NCBI RefSeq assembly: GCF_900129775.1
Contig: NZ_FQWV01000009.1
Span: forward strand, 29,804-93,803
Length of the DNA stretch: 64,000 nucleotides
DNA from: Halobaculum gomorrense
GTDB taxonomy: Archaea; Halobacteriota; Halobacteria; Halobacteriales; Haloferacaceae
Direction of reading: 5' to 3'
The notes under the pieces were generated by a model that was not told where the DNA came from, made no database searches, and saw only the letters and a program-made list of their open reading frames with translations. The position numbers and the translations under genes were made by a program. The number at the start of each line of letters is the position of its first letter. The stretch's first letter is position 1. Below, piece after piece: positions 23,336 through 32,804 of the stretch.

Positions 23336-26095
23336 GTGAACGTTCGCGGTCCCCTGGTGGCGGTCGGCGAGGTCCGGCAGGTGAGCACGCGCTACGGCGA
23401 GCGCGACCTCGCCGAGTTGACGGTTCGCCCCGACGGCGAGGCAGGCGAGCCGGTGACGGTGACCCTCTGGGGGAAGTGGACCCACACCGCCGAGCACGCC
23501 GAGGTCGGGATGGAACTGCTCGTCACCGACGCCGAGCGCGACGACTACGGCGACCGCGAGGGGTACACCACCTCATCGGAGTCGTACGTCGTCCTCGAGC
23601 CGGACTTCCTCGTCGACGTGACCGATGTCCGCTCGTGGGTGCAGTGCCCGCGGATGTACTACCTGAACAAGCTCTCGGGCATCCCGCTGAACTACCCTGT
23701 CGTGAAGGGGACGGTCGTTCACGAGGTGTTCGGCGACCTGTTGCGCGGGGTCGACCTCGAGGAGTCGATCGACGACCGCGTCGCGGAGGCCGGCCTCGAA
23801 CTCGGCCTGCTCGGGATGGAGCGCGAGGAGGTAAAAAACGAGGTGCGACGCAACGCCGCGGCGATCGAGGGGTGGCTGAACCAGGGGACGCTCGCGACCG
23901 GTGACGACGCCGCCGGGGCTGCCGCCGGCAGCGCGAGTGACGACGCGACCGCGGACGACAACGCGACCGCCGCGCGCTCGGAGTGGGACGGCGGTCCCGA
24001 CGAGTCGGAGTGGCGCTCGGAGTACACCCTCATCTCGCCGACCTTCGGGATCAAGGGCCGCGCCGACGCGCTCCGCCGGGGGCAGCCGGTCGAGCTCAAG
24101 ACGGGGAAGAACACCAACCGCGAGCCCCGGTTTCAGGACAAGATCCAGGCGGCCTGCTACGCGCTGCTCCTGCGCGAGCGCGGCGGCGACGCCGACACCG
24201 GCACCCTGCTGTACACGAAGAACACCGCCCTCGACCGCGGCGAGGCGTCGGGCGACCTCTCGCCGGCCAAGGAGTTCTCCGTCGGGAAGGGGCTGCTCGA
24301 ATTCGTCGTCCGCCAGCGAAACGAGATCGCCGCCGCGGAGTTCGACATGTCCGTCCCGACGGGGTACGAGGCCGACGCGACGTGCGAGTACTGCTTCGAG
24401 CAGGACGCGTGCATGGTGGTGTCCGGGCGCCTCGACCAGGAGTCGAAAGCCGGCCAGATCGGAACGGCGCTCCCCGAGGAGGAGCGCGAGTACTTCGAGG
24501 GAACCTACCGCGCGCTGGAGGAGGAGCGCCGCGAGACCCACGCCGAGTACCGCAAGCTCTGGGAGCAGACCGCCGAGGAGCGCGCGGCCGACGACCGCGC
24601 GCTCATCGATCTGGAGCCGATCTCGGAGGCGCCGATCGGCGACGGCCGCTGGCGGCTCACCGCCCGCAAGACCACCGACGCCGTCTCGAAACTGCGCGAG
24701 GGCGACGTGGCGCTCGCCTCCGACGGCGACCCGGCGTCGGGGCACTCCGAGCTGGGGCGCATCAAGCACCTCGGCGGGGAGGTCGTCGTCGAGACGGACG
24801 AACCCGTCGAGCTGCATCGCCTCGACGTGTACCCCTCGGAGCTGTCGGTCTCGCGGATGCACACCGCCGTCCACGACTTCGTGCTCAAGGGCGACCCCGA
24901 CCGCAAGGACGTGCTGTTCGGCCGCCGCGAGCCCGAGTTCTCGGCGCGCGCCGGCGACGCGGCGCCGTTCATCGACAACAACGAGGCGCAGAACGCCGCC
25001 GTCGAGAAGGCCGTCACCGCCGAGGACTTCGCGCTCGTCCACGGGCCGCCGGGGACGGGCAAGACGTACACCATCGCCCGCATCGTCCGCGCGCTCGTCG
25101 AGCGGGGCGACCGCGTGCTCCTGTCGGCGTTCACGAACCGCGCGGTCGACAACGCCCTTGAAGCCCTGCGCGAGCAGAGGTTCACAGACGCGCTGCGCGT
25201 CGGCACCGAGACGGGCGTCCGCGGCGACATGCAGGACATCCGCCTCGTGGCGCGCGGCGAGCCGAACGACCGCGCGGCGACACTGAACTCGGCGTCGGTC
25301 GTCGCGGCCACCACCTCCTCGTGTGGGTCGCGGACGATGCGCGAGCAGACGTTCGACGTGGCGCTCGTCGACGAGGCGTCCCAGCTCACCGAGCCCGGCA
25401 CCCTCGCGGCGGCGAACCTCGCCGACCGGTTCGTGCTCGTTGGCGACCACGAGCAGCTTCCGCCAGTCGTGCGCGCGGAAAACCGGCTCCGGGAGTCGCT
25501 GTTCCAGCGCCTCATCGAGGCCCACCCCGACGCCGGGGTGCTGCTCGACCGCCAGTACCGAATGAGCCAGCGCATCCAAGCGTTCTCATCGCGGGAGTTC
25601 TACGACGGGAAGCTCCGTCCGGCAACGCCCGAGGTGGCCGGCCAAACGCTCGCGGACCTGGGCGTCGACACCGACGACCTCCCGCCGGATCTGCGCGACT
25701 CCGTCGCCTTCGTCGACCCCAGCGGCGCCCGCGAGGGCAACGCCAACCCCATCGAGGCGGACCGCGTCGCCGAGGTGGTCGACGCGTACGTCGCCGCCGG
25801 CGTCGACCCCGACGACATCGGCGTCATCGCGCCGTTCCGCGCGCAGGTGGCGGAGATCGGCCGCCGGACGGACGTGACCGTCGACACGGTCGACCGCTTT
25901 CAGGGATCGAGCAAGGAGGTGATCGTCGTCTCGTTCGTCGCCACCGGGGACCTCTCCTCGCCCATCTTCGAGGACACCCGCCGCGTCAACGTCGCACTGA
26001 CGCGGGCGAAGAAGGCGCTGTGTCTCGTCGGCGACGCCGAGGCCCTGGGCTCCGAACCGTTCTACGCGCGGATGCTCGACTGGGCGCGACGGTAG
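23336..26095 (+). CDS. Dna2-like nuclease-helicase (OB fold + Cas4-like nuclease + SF1B helicase)
   Basis: 919 residues from GTG 23336. Residues 1-75 look like an OB fold (RGPLVAVGEV, LAELTVRP, VTVTLWGKW). Residues about 95-365 form a Cas4/RecB-type nuclease: VRSWVQCPRMYYLNKLSG with Cys104, the GRADALR and PVELKTGK catalytic blocks (about 240-255), and CEYCFEQDAC (about 350-359) giving the other three Fe-S ligands. A low-complexity Asp/Ala linker interrupts this domain. From about 560 an SF1B (Upf1/Dna2-like) helicase follows: GPPGTGKT, VDEASQ, GDHEQLPP, RQYRMS and VALTRAKK. Known Dna2 proteins process flaps and resect DNA ends. The start is set by GTG 23336, with TATA-like sequence (CGTTTTT) about 28 nt upstream. 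Confidence 0.93.
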   Translation: MNVRGPLVAVGEVRQVSTRYGERDLAELTVRPDGEAGEPVTVTLWGKWTHTAEHAEVGMELLVTDAERDDYGDREGYTTSSESYVVLEPDFLVDVTDVRSWVQCPRMYYLNKLSGIPLNYPVVKGTVVHEVFGDLLRGVDLEESIDDRVAEAGLELGLLGMEREEVKNEVRRNAAAIEGWLNQGTLATGDDAAGAAAGSASDDATADDNATAARSEWDGGPDESEWRSEYTLISPTFGIKGRADALRRGQPVELKTGKNTNREPRFQDKIQAACYALLLRERGGDADTGTLLYTKNTALDRGEASGDLSPAKEFSVGKGLLEFVVRQRNEIAAAEFDMSVPTGYEADATCEYCFEQDACMVVSGRLDQESKAGQIGTALPEEEREYFEGTYRALEEERRETHAEYRKLWEQTAEERAADDRALIDLEPISEAPIGDGRWRLTARKTTDAVSKLREGDVALASDGDPASGHSELGRIKHLGGEVVVETDEPVELHRLDVYPSELSVSRMHTAVHDFVLKGDPDRKDVLFGRREPEFSARAGDAAPFIDNNEAQNAAVEKAVTAEDFALVHGPPGTGKTYTIARIVRALVERGDRVLLSAFTNRAVDNALEALREQRFTDALRVGTETGVRGDMQDIRLVARGEPNDRAATLNSASVVAATTSSCGSRTMREQTFDVALVDEASQLTEPGTLAAANLADRFVLVGDHEQLPPVVRAENRLRESLFQRLIEAHPDAGVLLDRQYRMSQRIQAFSSREFYDGKLRPATPEVAGQTLADLGVDTDDLPPDLRDSVAFVDPSGAREGNANPIEADRVAEVVDAYVAAGVDPDDIGVIAPFRAQVAEIGRRTDVTVDTVDRFQGSSKEVIVVSFVATGDLSSPIFEDTRRVNVALTRAKKALCLVGDAEALGSEPFYARMLDWARR

Positions 26096-26213
26096 CGCCG
26101 GAGGCGAGCGTCCCGTCGCCCGGTCCGGAGCTTCGGCGCCGACCCGCGTCCCCGCGACCCGGTCGCCGACCGCCCGGACCGTTTTCACGCCCCGCCGCCT
26201 CCGCCCACACGCC

Positions 26214-27437
26214 ATGGCCGACCAGGAGTTCTCCCTCCCGCTCGGGGACGGGTCGATCGCCGTGTCGCTTCCGGACTGCGAGGTGGACGTCGCGGTCCCG
26301 CCCGGCGGCGAGGCGGTCGACCCGCGGGCGGCCGCGGAGGCCGCGCTGGACGACCCGCACGGGCCGCCCCTCCGGGAGGTCGTCGACCCCGAGGATGAGG
26401 TGTGCGTCGTCGTGACCGACGTGACGCGCGCGACGCCCGACGAGGCGCTGGTGGGCGCGATGCTCGACCGCCTCCCGGTCAGCCGCGACGGGGTGACGGT
26501 TGTGCTCGGGCTGGGTCTCCACCGCCCGATGACCGACGCGGAGGTCGAGTCGGGGCTGGGCGCGTTCGCCGACCTCGCCGCGAACCACGACCCCGACGCC
26601 GCCGTCGAGGTGGGGAGCGTCGACGGCGTCCCGGTCGAGGTGAACCCCGCGGTCGCGGAGGCCGACGCGGTGCTCTCGACGGGGATGGTCGAGCCCCACC
26701 AGTACGCCGGGTTCTCGGGGGGCGCCAAGACGGTCGTGGTCGGCGCGGGCGGCGAGCCGCTGATCCGACACACCCACGGGCCCGAGTTGCTCGCGGAGTT
26801 CGGCGTCCGCCTCGGCCGCGTCGCGGACAACCCGTTTCGGGCGTTCCTCGACCGGGCGGGCGACGTGGCGGGGCCGGAGTTCTGCGTCAACGTCACCCAC
26901 GGTCCCGCCGGGATACTGGACGCCGCCGCCGGCGAGCCCCGCGCGGTGGTGCGCGACCTCGCGGACACGGCCCGCGGGGCGCTCTCTGTCGAGGTGGCCG
27001 GCGGGTACGACGCCGTGCTCGCGGGCGTCGGCGCGCCGAAGGACGCGAACCTCTACCAGGCGAGCCGCGCGGCGACGTACGTGATCCTCGGGGCGAGCAA
27101 CCCCCTCCGCGGCGACGGCCGGGTGGTCGTCCCGGCGCGGCTCCACGAGGGCGCCGGCGACGGCCGCGGCGAGCGGCGCTTCCGCGACCGCCTCGCTGCC
27201 GGCGAGTCGGCGGCGGCCGTCTACGAGGAGATGCGCGAGGGGTACGAGCCGGGCGCCCAGCGGGCGTTCGTCCTCGCGCGGGCGCTCCGGGACCACGAGG
27301 TGTGGATCACGAACAGCGCGCACCCGGCGCTCGTCGAGGAGTGTCTCATGCACGCGGCGGCGTCGCCGGTGGAGGCCATCGAGCCGGGAAGTCGCGTCCT
27401 CGTCGTCCCGGACGCGCTGAACACGCTGCTGGTGTGA
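26214..27437 (+). CDS. larA: LarA-type lactate racemase family protein (nickel-pincer enzyme)
   Basis: 407 residues. The LarA active-site set is preserved with exact spacing: Arg72 in TDVTRATP, His103 in GLHRPMT, His162 and Lys172 in HQYAGFSGGAK (10 residues apart), and His188 16 residues after the lysine. In LarA the lysine carries the nickel-pincer nucleotide and the histidines act in 2-hydroxyacid racemisation. The substrate here may be lactate, malate or another 2-hydroxyacid; family members vary. No larB, larC or larE cofactor genes are in the window, so the cofactor must be made from elsewhere. The gene stands alone between dna2-like and PH-domain genes. Confidence 0.85.
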   Translation: MADQEFSLPLGDGSIAVSLPDCEVDVAVPPGGEAVDPRAAAEAALDDPHGPPLREVVDPEDEVCVVVTDVTRATPDEALVGAMLDRLPVSRDGVTVVLGLGLHRPMTDAEVESGLGAFADLAANHDPDAAVEVGSVDGVPVEVNPAVAEADAVLSTGMVEPHQYAGFSGGAKTVVVGAGGEPLIRHTHGPELLAEFGVRLGRVADNPFRAFLDRAGDVAGPEFCVNVTHGPAGILDAAAGEPRAVVRDLADTARGALSVEVAGGYDAVLAGVGAPKDANLYQASRAATYVILGASNPLRGDGRVVVPARLHEGAGDGRGERRFRDRLAAGESAAAVYEEMREGYEPGAQRAFVLARALRDHEVWITNSAHPALVEECLMHAAASPVEAIEPGSRVLVVPDALNTLLV

Positions 27438-27463
27438 CGGCTGGTCGGACGCGACGGTGACCG

Positions 27464-29278
27464 CTACCCGTCGCGGGAGTCCTCGGGGTCGTCGCCGCCG
27501 GCGTCCACCCACTCGAAGGAGCGACCGTCGGCGTCTGCGTCCGTCCTCGTGTCTCGGTCGCCCTCGGGGCCGTCCGCGACCGCGTCCCGCCCGTCGCCGG
27601 TCGGTCCGCGTCGTCGCGCCTCCCGCCGGTGGCTCGCACGCCGACGGGCCGCGAGCGACTCGCGGAGGCGCTCCAAGAGCTCGCCGCGCAGGTCCGCCGC
27701 GTCGTCGTCGTCGAGGTCGTGGGCGACCGCGTCGCCCCCGAGCAGCCCCGACGACGACGCCGAGTCCGCCACGACGGACGCGAGATCACGCCGGCGCTGG
27801 AAGACGGTTCGCGAGACGAACACCGTCTGGAGCCGAAAGTACGGGACCAGCCGGGTGTGTCTGCGGATCGCTCCCGTGCGGGTGACCAGGCCGTCGTCGA
27901 CGGTCGCGCGCCCGCGGTTCGCCCACGTGAGGTGGCCCGCGAGCGGCGCCAGCGCGACGCCGACGAGCGGGAGCAGCGGGAGGTATCGGGGGAGGTCGAA
28001 CGCCAGCCGGTCGACGCCGACCGCGACGCCCGCGAGCGCCAGCGCCGCGAGCGCATAGCGAGCCACGTACCGCCGGCGTGCGCGCAACGGCGGCCGCTCG
28101 ACCGCGTCGACGCCGAAGGCGTCTTCCGGGGTGACTGCCTCCCCCTCCGCGTCGGCACCCAACTCCGCGCGGACGGCGTCGGCGAGCGCGACGACGCGCT
28201 CGCGTGTGTCCAGCGGGACCGCCGTCTCGACGCCGGCGTCTCCCCCGCCTCCCGACCCGGGCGCGTACCCCGCCGTGTCGACCGTCAGGCTCGCGTAGCC
28301 GAGGCGGCGCAAGGCGGCGTTCTCGGACACGGTGACGGTCTGGACCTTCGAGAGCGGCACCGTCCCGCTGTAGCGGCCGAGGAGGCCGCGCTCGTACCGG
28401 AGTTCGTCGCCGACGCGCTCCAGCCGGAACCCGTAGTAGCGGACGAACGTGAGCGCGGCGCTGACGAGCCACACGACCAGCAGGAAGCCGACGGCGCCCA
28501 CCACGGCCAGTGGCAGCAGGTCGCCGGACCCAAGCGACGGCACGTCCCCCGGGCCGACATCCACGTCGACGATCCCGTAGCGCACGAGCAGTCGCCCGCC
28601 GTCGAACAGCAGGTCGTCGAAGACGCTCGCGCCGACGAACGGCGCGATCACCGCGCTCGGCCGGAAGGATACCGCACACAGCGTCGCGAATCGCCGCCCC
28701 GACAGCTCGTAGAGCGTCTCCGAGTCGGGCGGGGATCCGCCGGCACTCGCCGCGTCGGTCTCCGCGCCCCGGTCGGCTGCGGTCTGTTCGCCTGCGGTCC
28801 GTTCAGCCGTGGTCTGTGCAACCCCGGTATCGCGCCGACGACCCGGCCGACCCAACTCCTCGCGGAGGCGGTCGGCCTCGTCGCGCCCGACCGCGTCGAG
28901 CGTCGCCTCCGTCGATCCCCCGCCGGCCGTCTCGACAGTGACGGTCGCGAGCCCGAGTGCGCGCTGGAGGACGCTCCGTCGCACGTCGACGTTCTGGACG
29001 CGATGGAGCGGGATCTCCCGCTCCTGGCGCGAGAGGACGCCCGAGCGGACGACCAGTCGGTCGCCCAGCACCTCGTACTCGAATCGGTACCACCGCGCCA
29101 GCGAGCCGCCGGCGCCGAGGAGGAACGCCGCGGGGACGGCGAACGACACCTGGGGCGCCGGGGCGCCGCCGCCGCCCATCCCTGCGAGCGCGGTGCTCGC
29201 GAACAGCGCGAACACCGCCAGCTGGCCGCCCGAGCGGAGCGCGCTGACGGCCGCGGAGGTAGGGTGGAGTCGGGCCAT
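27464..29278 (-). CDS. PH-domain membrane protein, YdbT-like
   Basis: 604 residues with several pairs of membrane segments, each followed by a bacterial PH (DUF304, bPH2) domain. The repeated signature is visible: RFEYEVLGDRLVVRSGVLSRQEREIPLHRVQNVDV, then a second copy FRLERVGDELRYERGLLGRYSGTVPLSKVQTVTV, and a third around VDDGLVTRTGAIRRHTRLVPYFRLQTVFV. YdbT in Bacillus has the same architecture. The C-terminus is an Asp/Arg-rich tail. Role unknown; bPH2 proteins are membrane-associated and have been linked to resistance to lantibiotics or surfactin-like compounds in bacteria. It overlaps the upstream ydbS-like gene by 1 nt (TGATG). Confidence 0.88.
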   Translation of the reverse strand: MARLHPTSAAVSALRSGGQLAVFALFASTALAGMGGGGAPAPQVSFAVPAAFLLGAGGSLARWYRFEYEVLGDRLVVRSGVLSRQEREIPLHRVQNVDVRRSVLQRALGLATVTVETAGGGSTEATLDAVGRDEADRLREELGRPGRRRDTGVAQTTAERTAGEQTAADRGAETDAASAGGSPPDSETLYELSGRRFATLCAVSFRPSAVIAPFVGASVFDDLLFDGGRLLVRYGIVDVDVGPGDVPSLGSGDLLPLAVVGAVGFLLVVWLVSAALTFVRYYGFRLERVGDELRYERGLLGRYSGTVPLSKVQTVTVSENAALRRLGYASLTVDTAGYAPGSGGGGDAGVETAVPLDTRERVVALADAVRAELGADAEGEAVTPEDAFGVDAVERPPLRARRRYVARYALAALALAGVAVGVDRLAFDLPRYLPLLPLVGVALAPLAGHLTWANRGRATVDDGLVTRTGAIRRHTRLVPYFRLQTVFVSRTVFQRRRDLASVVADSASSSGLLGGDAVAHDLDDDDAADLRGELLERLRESLAARRRASHRREARRRGPTGDGRDAVADGPEGDRDTRTDADADGRSFEWVDAGGDDPEDSRDG

Positions 29279-29736
29279 CAGACCGCGTCGAACTCTGATT
29301 CGGTCGCGAGCTCGCGCAGGCGCTCGCGCAGGTCGCTCGCGCGCGCCGGCGTCAGCCCGGGGATCGTGATGTCTGCGCCGCGGGAGCCGGCCGTGTACAC
29401 GACGACGGAGGCGAGCCCGAGCCCGCGCTCGATCGGTCCCCGCCGGGTGTCGACGTGCTGGATGCGCACGTACGGCACGGAGGTGTCAACGCGGGTGAGC
29501 ACCCCGCGAACGAGGTACAGCGAGTCGTCGCGCACCTCGAAGCGCCACACACGATACCGGAAGAAGACGGCCGCGAGGCCGAGCGCGACGACGGCGACCG
29601 CGAGGCCGGCGGCGGCCGCGGGCGGAACCGGAAGACCAACCCGGTCGGCGATCAGCCCCGCGACGAGGATCACCGTGCCGGGGACGAGCGCCCCGGCCAC
29701 CCACGCGAGTCGGACCCGCGGATTGAGCGATTCCAT
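29278..29736 (-). CDS. PH-domain membrane protein, YdbS-like
   Basis: 152 residues with two membrane segments (about 10-30 and 38-60) and one C-terminal bPH2 domain: WRFEVRDDSLYLVRGVLTRVDTSVPYVRIQHVDTRRGPIERGLGLA. It is the small partner of the YdbT-like protein, whose start codon overlaps this stop codon, so the two are translationally coupled. The same two-gene arrangement (ydbS-ydbT) occurs in Bacillus, which suggests a conserved two-subunit membrane complex. The function is not known. Confidence 0.9.
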   Translation of the reverse strand: MESLNPRVRLAWVAGALVPGTVILVAGLIADRVGLPVPPAAAAGLAVAVVALGLAAVFFRYRVWRFEVRDDSLYLVRGVLTRVDTSVPYVRIQHVDTRRGPIERGLGLASVVVYTAGSRGADITIPGLTPARASDLRERLRELATESEFDAV

Positions 29737-29800
29737 ACCGGGCGTTCGGCCGCCGGCGGTAAACGATGTGGGGTCACACCACCGGCCGACCGTCGCCCGG

Positions 29801-32644
29801 TCAGTCGGGATCCGAGTCGACCGTTCCCTCGGAGTCGGCGAGGACGCCGCCCACGCCGGTCCCCTCGGGACCGCCGCCGACTGTTCCCGGCTCGTCGTCG
29901 CCCAACTGCTCCATCACGCGGGCGTGGAACTCGGCCAGCGCCGCGTCTTCGTCCTCGGCGAGCACCGTGTCGCTGGCCGACAGCGTCGCCAGCCCGAACG
30001 CCCGCGGGGAGGGGGCGTCGACCTCGCGGCTCACGACCTCGATGTCGCCCGCCCGGATCGACCCGAGCACCTCGCGGATCCCCGCGAGGTTCAGTTTGTC
30101 CTCGACGATCTCCCGATACGTCTCCTCTAGCACCGCGAAGGAGTCCAGGTCCTCGGCGAACGAGACGAGCATCTCCGCGGACACCTGCTGTTGGGCGGCG
30201 GACTTCTCGTGGCCCTTGTAGCGCTTCAGGATCATCAGCGACCGCGTGGCGTTGATCCGGAAGTACCGCTTCAACAGGTCGGTCCCCTGCAGCGCCTCGC
30301 GGAAGTCGGAGGCGGCGTCCTCGGGGTCGATGGAGGCGATCACGTCGCCCACGTCGACCTTCCGATTCAGCGGCATCGAGACGGTGAAGCCGTTGTCCGC
30401 GACGGCGACCTGGACGTTCGCGTTCGCCCGCCGGGTGCAGCGGTACGCGACCAGCCGCGAGAGGCCGTCGTTGAACTCGCGGCCGTAGGCGCTGTGGACG
30501 TGGTAGCGGCGGCGGTACTCGGCCCGATCGAGCACCTGCTCGACGACCAGCCGGTCGGGCGTGGAGACGCCCTCCGGGCCGAGGTAGCGCCGTTGTTCGT
30601 CGAACATCCGGGTGATCGCGCGCACGGCGTTCTCGTCGAGCGGGAGCCGCCTGAGCCACCGACGGGCGTCGGCCGGGCCGCCGGCGCCGAGGCGCTTCAT
30701 CACCTCCGCTTGGAACGCGAGGATTTCCCGCCCGAGGTCGTAGCTGAGCGGGAGGCGCTCGGAGAACCACGAGGGCACCGTCGGCCGCTGGCTGGAGGGG
30801 TCGACGTACACCTTCGAGCCGCGGCGGTAGCTGTACTGGTACGTCGCCCCGCCGAGGCTGAACACGTCGCCCGGCTCCAGCGTGTCGAGGTACGCCTCGT
30901 CGAGCTGGCCGACCCACTCGTCGCCGCCGCGCGTGACCACGTCGATCGTGAACGAGTCCGGGATGGTGCCGACGTTCGTCATGTAGATGACGCGCGCCAG
31001 CCGGCCCCGCTTGCCGATCAGCGGTTCGCCCACGTCGAACGCCTCGTGGTGGTGCTCGCCGTCCGGCGGGTCGTTCGTGTCGCGCCACACCTTCGCGTAC
31101 GCGTTCTTCTCTTCCATCCCCTCGTGGTCGGCCGTCAGGTACCGCATGAGCTGCTCCCACTCGGTCCCGGAGTAGTTCCGGTACGGATACGCCGAGGCGA
31201 GAGTGTCGCGAACGTCGGCCTCCCGCTTCACGCCGTTGATCGCCATCCCGTACACCTGCTGTGCGGCCACGTCCTGCGCGTTCTCGGGGACGAACACGCG
31301 GTCGACGAACCCCTCCTCGGCCTTCCGGAGCATCACCGCACACTCCACGAGTTCGTCCCGGTCGAGCGCGATCACCCGCCCCTCGACCGTCTGTCCGAGT
31401 CGGTGGCCCGCGCGGCCGACCCGCTGGAGCAGCGAGGCGACCGACTTCGGCGACCCCACCTGCACCACGAGGTCGACGTGGGGCATGTCGATGCCCAGTT
31501 CCAGCGACGTGGAGGTGGTGACCACGTCCACGTCGCCGGACTTCAGCTTCTCCTCGACGGCCTCGCGGTGTTTCGTGGACATCGACCCGTGGTGGCACCC
31601 GGAGTCGGCCTCGTCGTAGCCGTAGCGCTCGCGGAGCGTCGCCAGCACGCGCTCGGCGCCAGAGCGCGTGTTCGTGAACACGAGCGTGTTCTCGTGGCCG
31701 TCGATCAGCTCGTGGAGGCGGTCGTGAAAGCGCTCGTTCACCACGTCGCGGGGCGTGTCGATCAGGTCGTCGGTGGGACACTCCAGCCGGAGGTCGAAGT
31801 CGCGGACGAACCGGGTGTCGACGATCTCGCAGTCGCGGGGCGTCCACTCGCCGTCGTCCCCCGTGTCGCTGTCCGCCGTCGTTCCGCCCACGAGGAAGTT
31901 CGCCATCATCGACAGCGGTTCGATCGTCGCCGAGCAGCCGACCCGCGTCGGCGACCCCTCACAGAGCCGTTCGAGCCGCTCCAGCGAGACGGCGAGGTGG
32001 GTGCCGCGCTTGGCGTCCGCCAGCGAGTGGATCTCGTCGACGACGATGTACTCCACGCTGGCGAGCTTCTCGTTGAACTTCGGCGAGTTCAACAGGATGG
32101 CGAGCGTCTCCGGCGTCGTGTTCAGGACGTGCGGCGTCTCCGCCAGCATCTTCCGGCGCTCGCTGTCGGGCGTGTCCCCGTGACGGATCGCCTGCCGGAT
32201 CTCGGTGTCATGGCCGCGGGCCGCGAGGTTCTCAGCGATGCCCTCGATCGGCTCGGCCAAGTTGCGGGCGATATCGTTCGCGAGCGACTTCAGCGGTGAG
32301 ACGTACAGACAGTAGACGGCGTTGTCGAGGCCGTCGGGATCCTTGCGCTCGCGACGGAACAGGTCGTTGAGGATCGCGGTGAACGCAGAGAGGCTCTTTC
32401 CGGACCCCGTCGGCGACGCGACCAGGCAGCTCTCGCCCTCGTCGATGAGCGGGATCGCCTCGCGCTGGGGCGGCGTGAAGAAGCCGCCGTTGCCGTCGAC
32501 GTACGCGCCGAACCGCTCGACCCACCACTCGCGGACGCTCGGCTCCAGGCGGTCGAACACGTCGCCGTCGGCGATGTCGACGGTCGCGGGGTCGAACTCG
32601 TAGTCGGCGTCGGTCGCGGCCAACAGGGCACGACCGTCAGTCAT
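29801..32644 (-). CDS. lhr: Lhr-type superfamily 2 DNA helicase
   Basis: 947 residues from ATG 32644 (MTDGRALLAATDADYEF). Walker A is SPTGSGKS (about 77-84) and motif II is VDEIHS, with SATIEP for motif III and QRVGRAGHRLGQ for motif VI. The region after the second RecA domain has the Lhr-specific winged helix and core domain (RVIYMTNVGTIPDSF, DEAYLDTLEPGDVFSLGG). Archaeal Lhr (core form) unwinds DNA-RNA hybrids and forked DNA, acting 3' to 5' in repair and transcription-linked stress. The 5' extension of the frame beyond 32644 lacks coding character. The gene is divergent from the isomerase gene. Confidence 0.93.
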   Translation of the reverse strand: MTDGRALLAATDADYEFDPATVDIADGDVFDRLEPSVREWWVERFGAYVDGNGGFFTPPQREAIPLIDEGESCLVASPTGSGKSLSAFTAILNDLFRRERKDPDGLDNAVYCLYVSPLKSLANDIARNLAEPIEGIAENLAARGHDTEIRQAIRHGDTPDSERRKMLAETPHVLNTTPETLAILLNSPKFNEKLASVEYIVVDEIHSLADAKRGTHLAVSLERLERLCEGSPTRVGCSATIEPLSMMANFLVGGTTADSDTGDDGEWTPRDCEIVDTRFVRDFDLRLECPTDDLIDTPRDVVNERFHDRLHELIDGHENTLVFTNTRSGAERVLATLRERYGYDEADSGCHHGSMSTKHREAVEEKLKSGDVDVVTTSTSLELGIDMPHVDLVVQVGSPKSVASLLQRVGRAGHRLGQTVEGRVIALDRDELVECAVMLRKAEEGFVDRVFVPENAQDVAAQQVYGMAINGVKREADVRDTLASAYPYRNYSGTEWEQLMRYLTADHEGMEEKNAYAKVWRDTNDPPDGEHHHEAFDVGEPLIGKRGRLARVIYMTNVGTIPDSFTIDVVTRGGDEWVGQLDEAYLDTLEPGDVFSLGGATYQYSYRRGSKVYVDPSSQRPTVPSWFSERLPLSYDLGREILAFQAEVMKRLGAGGPADARRWLRRLPLDENAVRAITRMFDEQRRYLGPEGVSTPDRLVVEQVLDRAEYRRRYHVHSAYGREFNDGLSRLVAYRCTRRANANVQVAVADNGFTVSMPLNRKVDVGDVIASIDPEDAASDFREALQGTDLLKRYFRINATRSLMILKRYKGHEKSAAQQQVSAEMLVSFAEDLDSFAVLEETYREIVEDKLNLAGIREVLGSIRAGDIEVVSREVDAPSPRAFGLATLSASDTVLAEDEDAALAEFHARVMEQLGDDEPGTVGGGPEGTGVGGVLADSEGTVDSDPD

Positions 32645-32804
32645 TGGGATCGCCAGGGGCCGCGCGGGTAAGTGGGTTTGGGCACGACCGCCCCGACCGG
32701 AACGCGACCGACGGGGTCGAGACGCGCCGGCCGCCGGGCTATTGAACGCTCGAGATCGCCACCGAACGCTTGGGACCGCTCCGAAGACGTATTGAGAAAC
32801 CGTC

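Noticed and set aside
23573..25579. 668-codon minus-strand frame opposite the dna2-like gene
   Set aside because: Shadow of the helicase gene, with no family motif.
30191..32299. 702-codon plus-strand frame opposite lhr
   Set aside because: Shadow of lhr.
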